Below, piece after piece: positions 12,001 to 24,000 of a stretch of DNA of 64,000 bases. The position numbers and the translations under genes are program-made. The notes below the pieces were generated by a model. The model did not search any database. It worked only from the letters and a program-made list of their open reading frames with translations, and had not been told where the DNA came from. Position 1 is the stretch's first letter; the number at the start of each line of letters is the position of its first letter. Source of the stretch: Sanderia malayensis (taxonomy: Eukaryota > Cnidaria > Scyphozoa > Semaeostomeae > Pelagiidae); assembly GCA_013076295.1 (NCBI GenBank), contig RQOL01000824.1, positions 2,852,001-2,916,000 on the forward strand, read 5' to 3'.

Positions 12001-15000
12001 TCCTGTTGATTTCATGACACAATGAACTTCTATTCTTATTATGACAATCACTGAACAGACAAACACAAACCTGTATACGATTATGCCAGAGCTTAGCTAT
12101 CCTTGTCTTCATATTGATAGCAACTGATACTTCTTCTGATATACGTTTCTCATCTTTCCTCGTTTGTCTTCAGGAAAAGATCCACCCCAAATCACGATTT
12201 TCCCAGCGACTAAACGCGTGACAGAGATTGGCGACAAGGTCCATTTCCGTTGCACGGTCACTCAGGGAAAACCGATCCGAAGCATCGCCTGGTACAATAG
12301 TGATGGTTCTTTAATCCTTGGTCGCGATGGCAGACAGACAAGCCAGGTGGACGAGTTATTGTTGCAATTTGACAAAGTCGAAAAGAAGGACGCGGGTGAT
12401 TACATCTGTACTGCGAAGAATGAGCACGGCTATGCCCGTGCAACAACCGTACTCGATGTCTCTGGTGAGTATTCACAGGGCAATGACATAATGCAGACCA
12501 TTTGTTAACACACTAAGGCCTTGGTTATATGAGCAAAATTATCCCACCTTTCAGCCTACAAGATAATCTTGCTCATACTAACAGGGCCAAACTACTAGGA
12601 AAATTCCCCCAGCAGTGAAAATCAAAATCAGAGAAATCCCCCAGCTGTTTAGGCCCACTCAATAATTGCCAAGCTCGCAGAAATGGCAATGTAGGAGACA
12701 TGGATGTGCCTAAAAATGGTAGTTAACATGTTGAGGTTCTCGTGTATCTTTTTCTTCTGATATTCAGGAAAACCAAAGATAAAACTACGACCACGTGGTA
12801 CGTACCATGCAGTTACCGGAGATGACGTCATGTTTGAGTGTGAATCAAGCGGATACCCTGTGCCAAATGTCGGCTGGGTTCTTCCAACTTCTGCTGAAGC
12901 GCTCGGTGCTTCTCTGTCGTCTTGGCCCGGCTATGGGAGGATACAGATGAAGGCGAGAAAGGAAGTGAGCGGGACGTATCATTGCAATGCTTCAAATGAG
13001 GAGGGAATTTCGTACGACTCTGTTATTGTGTCGGGTATGTTTAGAAATAAATCTATTTGCCGGCATTCCAGCTTCCCCGTCTTTGAATGGGGCTATCCCA
13101 GTCTACTCGCTACATCTTCCTAGTTCATGCCCTATGGAGTAGATACTAACGACAGAATCTATGGATTATAGACTCTGTTGCTGCATCTCCCTGGACCGTG
13201 GACTTTATCGCTACATCCTCCTAGATCACTGGTATTGGGTTTGAGGGACATGTTCTTTAGGGAAATTTCATGTACTAGTGACAGATGCAATTACGCATTA
13301 TTCCCAAGTTGCACTATACTATGTCATAAAAGTGTATGCTGTTTTCGCCATGACTCTAACCTGTTCTTCTTGTTTTCAGTGACGAATCAAACTGAAAAAC
13401 CGGCAGTTGTTGTGTCTCCAACTATTGTTAAGGCGATTGTCGGACAACGAGTTGAAATCAAATGTGAACAGTTTGGTGTACCATCCCCTGAATTCATCTG
13501 GGTCAAATTGAGGCGCAATGCTAAAAGTCTGGTCGTATCGAGCGACGCAATCTTTGTCATTGACGACATGCGGATGTCGGATGCCGGGTCGTACGCTTGT
13601 CGGGCCTGGAATAGACTTGGTATTGCGCAAGCCAACGCGGAAATCATTGTATCAGGTAAATTGGTAATTTTTGATGATTATAGAAACACAGTAAACTTGA
13701 ATTTCAGTGTTGCAAAGTATAGGAGCACAAGGGCGCCATTTGTTATCAAACAGGTCTTTTTGGACCGTCCTTCGAATAAGTTTAGCTTCCTGATTATTGG
13801 AGACACCCTTTTTTAAACCTCGGCTTCCTGATCTTTGATTTCTCTTATTTGACTAGCTTTTCAAAATGTTTTGACTTTTTGAAAATAAAATATCGCAACG
13901 TTAACTTTTGGCCATTGAATCTTGAAATACTTGGCTTTATGTGGCAATTACATCGGCATTATACAGGGCCGCATTTAAGTCAGTTGGGGCCCTGGGCCCA
14001 AAATTGATTTAGGCCCCTTGACATATGTAAAAAAAAATTTTGTCACGTGTATAGTTCTCAGTACCCTGTAAGCATAATTTTATTGGCATACTAACAACTT
14101 GCTAATGGAAATAAAATTAAAAGAAAATCATGATTATTGGCTGATGGCGCCAAAATCAGTTTATGACATCCAGCTTCAAGGAATAATGTATCATTTAGAG
14201 GGTCACATATTATCAAAAAATGAAGCCACTGTGTTGTTTGAAGACATTACTTCTCAACTCAAACACAAGAATAAAATTAAAAACAGTTCATAGGTTTTTC
14301 AAAATTTTGCTCGGGGCCCCCTAAATCTAAGAATCTTAGGGGGCCCCTGGGCCCGGGCCCAGTTGGCCCATTGGTAAATGCGGCACTGATTATAGCTGAT
14401 ACGCAATCGAAAAACGTGACATGGTTGCTGCTTTTGAGCCCTGCTATTAGCAATGGACAGTTTTTTGTGAAATTTTTCACGAAATGGATTGTCCTTAGGT
14501 CGCACCACACTTTAAGACAATTTGCAATTTTTTTGGACCATTGAATTCAGAGATAATTGGCTTTATGTGACATTTACGTCGCGATTGTAGCTAATGAGCC
14601 GTGGGAAAAGGTGACATGGTTGCTTCTTTTGAACCCTACTTTTACTAATGGAAATTTTTTACAAAATATTACAAAATGGTAAAGGAAATGAGTTGTCCTT
14701 AGGTAGTTTCCTCTATTGGCAATCCAGATTTCATGGTAAGCTGTCCACAGCGCTCGGTAAGGGTTTCAAGGAGGTCGATGTCCGGTGGATTTTGAAGGGC
14801 AATAACTTTTGAACCAATTGAGCTAGAGAGCTGAAACCTGTTTCAAAGTGACCAGCATCATCTAAGTGATATATTTCGATTATTAGCAATCCAGATTTCA
14901 CGGTAAGCTGTCCCTAGCGCTCGAAAACACTGGAAACGACGTTTCCTAAGGCTTTAAAGAAGGTCGATAGAAGGACAATAACTTTCGAAGCAATTGAGCT

Positions 15001-18000
15001 AGAGAGCTGAAAATTATTTCAAAGTGACCAGCATCATCTAAATAATATGTTTCGATTATTAGCAATCCATATTTCATGGTAAGCTGTCCCTAGCGCTCGA
15101 GAACACTGGAAACGACGTTTTCTAAGAGTTTCAAGCACGTCGATAAAAGGACAATAACTTTATAATAGATTGTCAATAGATAATAGATTGACAAGAGAGT
15201 GAACATGAGGCTAAAAATATATCTAAAGTTTATGACTAAGCAAACGAGAAGAGAAGAAAAAGGAGAGAAGGGGCGGGGTACATACCTTGTAAGAGCACCG
15301 AGTGCCAAAGTTTTTCTCTGATGCAAAGTAAACATGAATATTTCCCGCACTTGGTGATATCAAAATTAGGCCATCAGGGGTACAGCAAGTCGATGTAGCA
15401 TCGTACTCATCCGTGAAAACCTTTGGCTCAGAAACGGGCTGACATAAAATTGTACGAACCATAACTTTCTCCAACTAAGGCATATTATTATTTTCCGGTT
15501 GGCAAAAGATAACAGTGGCCTTAGTCCTGCGCAGCGGTTGATAAATGGCACTGCGCATTCATTCCCACCAAAGCGCGCTGCAGCAAGAAACCTAACCCCA
15601 ACCACAACCCTAACCCTAACCCTAAGCCCAATGCACCAGCCAAGGTCAGGTCATACACGGTCCTGCGCAGTACCTATACTTATGCAACTGCGCATGCTGA
15701 ACACCTTTCCACTCCGCATGACGTAGGCCTAACCCTAACCCTAACCCTAACCCTAACCCTAAGCCCAATGCATTAGCAACGGCACGTCATGCACGCTACT
15801 GCGCAGTACCTATAACTATGCCACTGCGCATGCTGACCACCTTTCTCCTCCGCATGACGTAACCCTAACCACAACCCTAACCCTAAGCCCAATGCATTAG
15901 CCACGGTCACATCATACACGCTCCTGCGCAGTACCTATAAATATGCCACTGCGCATGCCGACCACCTTTCTCCTTCCCATGACGTAGCCCTAACCCTAAC
16001 CGTGACCTTAACCCTAAGCCTAACCCTGACCGATACACTAGACACTGTCAGTAGCATTACGTCATGCTTACTCATGCGCAGTGGCCTATATATACTACTG
16101 CGCATACACACCCACCCTTAGGACATAGCCCTAACCCTAACCCTAACCCTGACCCTGACTGATACATTAGACACTGTCAGTAGCATTACGTCATGCTCAC
16201 TCCTGCGCAGTGACCTATTAATAGCACTGCGCATGCACGCCCACCTTTAGGGCACTCTAACCCTAACCCTAACCCTAACCCTAAGCCTAACCCTGACTCA
16301 TACACTAGACACTGTCAGTAGATTTACGTCATGCTCACTCCTGCGCAGTGGCCTATATATGCTACTGCGCATACACACCCACCTTTAGGACATAACCCTA
16401 ACCCTAACCCTAACCCTGACTGATACACTAGACACTGTCAGTAGCATTACGTCATGCTTACTCCTGCGCAGTACCCTATATATGCTACTGCGCATGCACA
16501 CCAACCTTTACGATATTCTAACCCTAAGCTTAACCCTGACTGACACACCAAACACTGTCAGTAGTAGTACGTCATACATACTCCTGCGCAGTGGCTTATT
16601 TTTATAACTGCGCATTCACTCCCACTGTCAGTACATCTAAATTAAAACTTGATCAAAACCAAAGTAGATGTCCTCATCAGGTTTTGAACCAGGGATCTAG
16701 AGGTTCGGGTGCAGGTAAGCTACCAGTACTCTACAGAAGCGCTTACAAACACCAGGGAATAGTAGAAGATCAAAGGAATAAACGCGCCAGACATAAAGCC
16801 ATCCTTCATCCTTTGATATCAGTCATCTACCGTTACGCTTTACCTACATGCGTCATGCCACAATCGAAAATGGCCAGCAGAACAAATAATTTGGCTATCG
16901 AATAACATTGATTTAGGCTGTAAATATAATAAGCAACGAAATGGTAATAAAGAGCCCTGTCTCGACGCAAAAATTCGTCGACTGAATAGACGTGGATGTT
17001 CAGTATTTTTAGAGAGACCAGAGCTTTAGAATCAGAGGGCTGAAACTTGTTTCAAAGAGACCAGCATCATTTAAATAATATATTTCGACTATTAGCAACC
17101 CAGATTTCATGGTAAGCTGTCCCTAGCGCTCGAAAACAATGGAAATGACGTTTCCTAAGGCTTGAAGGCAGGTCGATATTCGGGAGATTAAGAAGGACAA
17201 TAACTTTCGAAGCAATTGAGCCAGGAGTTGAAACGGGTTTTAAAGTGACCAGCATCATCTAAATAATATATTTTGACTATTAGAAATCCAGATTTCATGG
17301 TACGCGGTCCCAAGCGCTCGAAAACCCTTGAAACGACGTTTCCTAAGAGTTTCAAGCAGGTCGATATCCGTTGCTTTTAGAACGACTATCTTTTGAACCA
17401 GTTGTCCTAGAAAGCTGCAAATTGTTGCAACGTGATGAGCATGATCGAAATAGTATGGTTCGATTATTTACAACTTAGATTTCATTGCAAACTATCACCA
17501 GCGTTCGGTAAGGGTTTCAAGGAGGTTTTCTAAGGGTTTCGAGTAGGTCGATATCCGGTGCTTTTAGAACGACTATATCTTTTGAACCAGTTGTCCTAGA
17601 AAGCTGCAAATTGTTGCAACGTGATGAGCATGATCGAAATAGTATGGTTCGACTATTTGCAACTTAGATTTCATTGCAAACTATCACCAGCGTTCGAAAA
17701 CACTCGAAACGACGTTTTCTACGGCTTTAAAGGAGGTCGATAGAAGGACAATAACTTTTGAACCAATAGAGCTAGAGAGCTGAAATTTGTTCGAAAGTGA
17801 CCAGCATTATCTAGATAATTTGTTTCCAGGTATGGCCAAATTTTAACATAATTTGCATGTTTTTTGGACCATTGAATCTATAGATACTTTGCTTTATGTG
17901 ACATTTCCATCGGCATTGTAAATAGTAAGCCATTGTGACATTGTTGCTGCTTTTGAACCCCATGCTTACGAATGGACAATTTTTTATGAATTTTTTCAAG

Positions 18001-21000
18001 AAATGAGTTGTCTTCAGGTCACGGCACACTTTAAGACAATTTTCAAGTTGTTTTGGACCTTTGGATCTAGGGATCATTGGCTTTCCTTTACGCTTTAATT
18101 GAAGTGTTGTAAAGTTTAGGGTCATAGGGTCGCCATTTGTCATTGAATAGGTCGTTTTTTTTACCGTTTTTCGAAGACGCACACGCAGGAAATAACTATA
18201 GTTTTCTGATATTTGGAGACACCCTGGTTCCAACCTCTGCTGCCTAATTTTTCTTTCTTTCTTAACAAACTTTGCGATGTTTTGCTTCCAAACTGCTTCA
18301 TCTTCTTGAGAACGAGCTCTCGCATTGTTAACTTTGATCAATTGAATCCTATTTCCTTTATCGTACTGCACGATAAATTGTAAATTCGTAATTTCAAATT
18401 GAATGCTGACGAAAGTCTATTTTTATCTCACGGAAGAGACTTGATTTTACTTAATTTTTAGGTATAGATTTGCGGGTGTATCAGAAAATTGTTTGCGAAA
18501 AAGTAATTAACAAATTTTCTAATGTCCAGAAAGCCAAAGGAATTTTGGCTTTCTGGACATTAGAAGCTCTGCAATGGCCCCATCTGGTCCCGGCTTTCCT
18601 GATTTCTCCTGCATACCTAACTGTAGTGCGATTATTGTTTTTTTAGTGCCACCGACAGTTATTGCCTCACCGCATTCAGTTACCGTGCTCGGTGGACGAT
18701 CATTCAGCCTCGATTGTCAGACAAGACAAGGTCTTCCGAAACCTTCGATAACCTGGACAAGACCCGGTAGACAGGATCTACCAGGCGATTCTTCTGTAGT
18801 AAACGGTACTCTACATGTCATCAATGCCAAGTTTGAAGACGCCGGTGTGTATGAATGTGTGGCTCAAAATAGAGGTGGCAATGCTACTGCCGCTATTAAT
18901 GTTACAGTACTCGGTAAGTTTTCTTCATCATCAAGTACGACTGTTATCGTCATGAACTGTCATGTTTTGTAGGCCTTTGACTTGTAATGTCTATAGCAGG
19001 TTATTAGGCCGGGTCGCTTTGATTTCTTATCACATAATGCATACAGTAGAACAATTATTTAACGGACACCTAAGGGGCAGGCACCTACAATGATTTTGCT
19101 CATTGTAGAGAGGTTTCCGTTGCGTAGGGGTGTCTGCTGGAAGTTTCACTGCCGTATTTACTCAAGTGAGCGCCGCCCCCGTATAAGCGCTGCCCTCAGT
19201 CCCCGAATGAGCGCCGCAGTTATCTTTGTTGTAAATGCGGCGCTTAATCGAAAATTGCGGTATACAGAACTCCATATAATTCGAATGTACTGACGAAGTT
19301 GTTCGAATCACAAAATGGTTTTGTTTTCTAAGGGTTTGCTCTGCTATAACCTTTGAATGGACAGAGAATGAGAGAATGACGTTTGAATTAGCGAGAATTC
19401 GAAGTATAAAAGGTTGAATAATACAGATATATTGTTGTAAGAGCTTTACAGTTAGCTAAAAGTATTATTTTCTTTCAGTTCCTCCACGAATCTTCACAAG
19501 TCCTTTGAAAGAACAAACTGTGAATTTGGGTCACGATGTTACATTTCACTGCAATGCTTCTGGTCACCCAGTTCCGACAATTACTTGGTACAAAAACAAG
19601 GATTTGATCAGTCACTCTTCACACGATGGCCAACTGAGATTGAGCAATGTCACATCAACTTCTCACGGCCAGTATAAATGCCGGGCTGGAAATCTAGCTG
19701 GATTTGCTGAGGAAATTTTCAGTCTTGCTATCGAAGGTATGGGTCCGTATTTTAAATATTTTCTGTTGCGTGCCGAATAGCTTGATACTTGCAGGAGAAA
19801 CGACCTGGTATTGAGTGAGAAAATTGTCGCCACCGATAGCTCAGTTGGTAGAGCGGGAGACTGTAGTTGAGCATCATCGGATATCTCTAGGTCGCTGGTT
19901 CGAATCCGGCTCGGTGGATAATTTTTCTTTTTTTCTTTTTGTTTGCAAAAATTGTCGTATGCTTTCAGTTTTAATTTTTGATTTGATCTACCTATAACAT
20001 AAAATAGGAATAATATCTCACTATTAAATTATTATGTTATTAGCAATAATTCAATTTTAAAATTATTTAAGCAAATTACACGCTTTTTTTTATAAGGAAC
20101 CGTTTATAAGGAACCTACATGTAGAAGGTCGAAAAACTTATGGAACTTTTACTACTAAAGGCGAAATCACTAAGGAATTTTTTAATTTTGAATATATTTA
20201 TATTTCCGCACAATTTACAATTAGGAAGCCGGTTCCATTGATTTTCAGTACTTTTACATTATATGAAGCTTCTTCATGTTTTAACCTGGTATCTTTTCAC
20301 AAGTGTATAGCAAAACGTTGAATTCGAATGCTTTTCTTGCGTCTGTACTAATTATCTCCACTAAATGTGAACTTAAAATTAAGGAACTATTAAGGAACTT
20401 TTAGAACTGCAAAGTGGTCAAAAGAGGTCTCAAAATAAGGAATTTAAAGAACTAGGCCCGAGCTAGGTTCCTTATAAAAAAAGCGTGTAAATTCATGCAT
20501 AAAGAATATTGAATATTGAATTTTATTTTTATTTTTCAATATTATTTTTTATTTTTCAATATTCAATATTAACATGCTTTACAGCCTCACGTTTTAATAT
20601 GTTTTTTTGACATTTACTGACCTGATAAATTTTGGTTTTAGAGGTACCAACTGTTAGCATCAAAGACAAAACCGGTACATCAATGAAAGTTGTTCCGGTT
20701 GGCCGAAATCTAACCCTGACTTGCCTCGCCACTGGCACTCCGGAACCAATCATCCAATGGACAAAAATAGTTGGCAAGCTACCGGATGGTTATAATATAC
20801 AGGACGGAACATTAACAATAATCCGAGCCAAAGTAACCGATGCCGGAACATTCCGTTGTAGTGTATTTAACTCGGTCGGTCACGTTCATGCAGAGATCCG
20901 GGTGTTTGTCCAAGGTATGTTATTTTTGCGTGGTCATATTTTATACTCTTGGTTTAACATGATTGAACATTGATAATGAGATAGGCCATTAGATTTATGT

Positions 21001-24000
21001 TTCACATACCGAGGAATTCGACTTAAAATATACAGTAAACACCCGCATATAAGAACCAGTGAATTGAGAACTTCCAGGCTGAAATCCCTGTTCCAAACAA
21101 TAAAAGAGACAACAGGCTATTCTATTTGAACAATAGGCTGGATGCAGAATTCACAGGTTCTTATACGCGGGTGTTTACTGTAGTCGATTTGTTCACATTA
21201 AAGTGTGGAAACTTTTTCAATATCTGCTTATACTACCGTAGAGATTATCTCTCCCAGGTGCTCCTACGGTGAAAGTTACACCCAAGTCAATTAAAAAGCA
21301 AGTTGGCCAGGAGGCTCGCATCACTTGTGCCGTGACTGGAATGCCTGTGCCAACAGTAAGCTGGCACAAGCTTGCAGGAAGATTACCACCGAATTTTGTC
21401 GAAAGCGGAGTGCTTATTCTACCAAAAGTCAAAAAGGAGGATAGAGGAGATTACATATGCCGCGCGGTGAATTCTGAAGGAAGTGCGGAAGACAGTGCTA
21501 AATTACATACCACTGGTAAATATGCCCTTTATATGTGCCATTAAACTTTCTATCATGCATGAAGTAGGTACTGAAAAAATGAAATTTTGAAATAGACTGA
21601 AAAATGACTCACAAGGAGTCGAATTATACTAAATAGGTCCTACTGATCGCGTTGAGACAATTCCCTGCTCGCTAGGAGCAATTGTTCAAATTTTAATTGA
21701 GCCAGATCTCCCGCGGATAGCTATTCAAACTTTCTATCATGCATGAAGTAGGTACTGCAAAAATCAAATTTTGAAATAGACTGAAAAATGACTCACAAGG
21801 AGTCGAATTATACTAAATGAGTCCTACTGATCACGTTGGGACAATTCCCGGCTCTCTAGGAGCAATTGTTCAAATTTTAGTTGAGCAAGATTTCCCGCGG
21901 ATAGCTATTCAAACTTTCTATCATGCATGAAGTAGGTACTGAAAAGATTAAATTTTGAAGTAGACTGAAAAATGACTCACAAGGAGTCGAATTATACTGA
22001 ATAGGTCCTACTGATCACGTTGAGACAATTCCCAGCTCTCTAGGAGCAATTGTTCAAATTTTAGTTGAGCCAGATCTCCCGCGGATAGCTATTCAAACTT
22101 TCTATCATGCATGAAGCAGGTACTGAAAAAATGAAATTTTGAAATAGACTGAAAAATGACTCACAAGGAGTCGAATTATACTAAATAGGTCCTACTGATC
22201 ACGTTGAGACAATTCCCTGCTCTCTAGGAGCAATTGTTCAAATTTTAGTTGAGCCAGATCTCCCGCGGATAGCTATTCAAACTTTCTATCATGCATGAAG
22301 TAAGTACTGAAAAAAATAAATTTTGAAATAGACTGACAAATGACTCACAAGGAGTCGAATTATACTGAATAGGTCCTACTGATCACGTTGAGACAATTCC
22401 CAGCTCTCTAGGAGTTCGGGTTCGTGGACCCAGATTTTCCGCGGATAGCTATTCAAACTTTCTATCATGCATGAAGTAGGTACTGAAAAAATCAAATTTT
22501 GAAATAGACTGAAAAATGACTCACAGTGAGTCGAATTATACTAAATAGGTCCTACTGATCACGTTGAAAGAATTCCCAGCTTTCTAGGAGTTATGGTTCG
22601 TGGACCCAGATTTCCCGCGGATAACTATTCAAACTTTCTATCATGCATGATGTAGGTACTGAAAAGGTCAAAATTTGAAATAGACTGAAAAATGATTCAC
22701 AAGGAGTCGAATTACACTAAATAGGTCCTACTGATCACGTTGAGACAATTTCCAGCTCTCTAGGAGCAATTGTTCAAATTTTAGTTGAGCCAGATCTCCC
22801 GCGGATAGCTATTTAAACTTTCTATCATACATGAAGTAAGTACTGAAAGAATCAAATTCTGAAATAGACTGACAAATGACTCACAAGGAGTCAAATTATA
22901 CTAAATAGGTCCTACTGATCACGTTGAGACAATTCCCAGCTCTCTAGGAGTTAGGGTTCGTGGACCCAGATTTCCCGCGGATAGCTATTTAAACTTTCTA
23001 TGATACATGAAGTAGGTACTGAAAAATGAAGTTTTGAAATAGACTGAAAAATGACTCACAAGGAGTCGAATTATACTAAATAGGTCCCACTGATCACGTT
23101 AAGACAATTCCCAGCCAGTAGTAATTGTTCAATTTTTAGTGGACCAGATCGCCTGCGGATACCCTATTTTCTTGCTTCTAATTATTACAATTTTTGTTTT
23201 GGAAAAGAGATTTGAGAGAATGCCAATTCAGGTAAGAGAATTGCGTTCGAGCCTCGTAGTAACACAAGCGTTTATTTATATCAAGCATATGCGAGCTTCA
23301 TTATTGACGGCTCCAAGTCGAACACAAACGTTCACAGTGCGATGTTTTTTTCAATACCTTTCAATGTAATTGTATGACTGTATACATTATCGTCGTTTCT
23401 TCCTACAGATTTTCTGCCCCGCTTTTTTGAAGATGGACAATCGTATGTTATATTTGGGAAAATCTTGGGTGCCCTATACAGAACAACAATTGAGATATCA
23501 TTCCGAGCTGAGAATGAGAACGGGTTACTGCTTTACAACGGACGATTGAACGAAGACTTCATCTCTGTCGGAATCATGAAAGGTTATATCGTATTCCAAT
23601 ATAACCTTGGATCTGGTCCGGCTTTTATCAAGAGCTCGGCTGCAGTGACGTTATTTGAATGGCACACTGTGCAGGTATCTCGAGATGGATTACACGGAAC
23701 GTTGATAGTCGATGACCAACCCATGTTGTATGGAAGGTCGAAGGGAAAGTACACTGGATTGAATCTCGTTGGAGATCTGTTTGTTGGTGGGCATGCTAAC
23801 CTCGATGTGATTAAGAGGCAGACGAAGCATGGCCGTGGATTCACTGGATGTATTAGTCAACTTGTTATCAGCGGGAAGTCGCTGGAAATCGGTGAGTTTG
23901 TTTTTATTCTCTATTTTATTATCATGATGACTGGAACTCGATCTGGGCCAAGAGTCCTTACGATTGGCTACAACCTTGCCGGTATCTCGTTAACTCACGA

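Larger units (their letters stand above)
13656..18646 (+). other. Perlecan intron 19 (5.0 kb), repeat-filled
   Basis: The intron is made almost entirely of repeats: a hAT-like MITE (13964-14388), a ~190-bp dispersed/tandem repeat on both sides (14720-15170 and 17040-17830) of a CCCTAA minisatellite (15594-16630), another repeat with the core GGCTTTATGTGACATTT (13900s, 14560s, 17880s), and a perfect hairpin (18517-18565). I see no gene. Confidence 0.75.

Noticed and set aside
14099..14293. 64-codon open frame inside the hAT-like MITE
   Set aside because: AT-rich chance frame with no transposase motif.
16676..16745. Possible minus-strand tRNA-like SINE with B-box GGTTCAAAACC
   Set aside because: The B-box fits, but I could not fold a convincing anticodon or acceptor stem.
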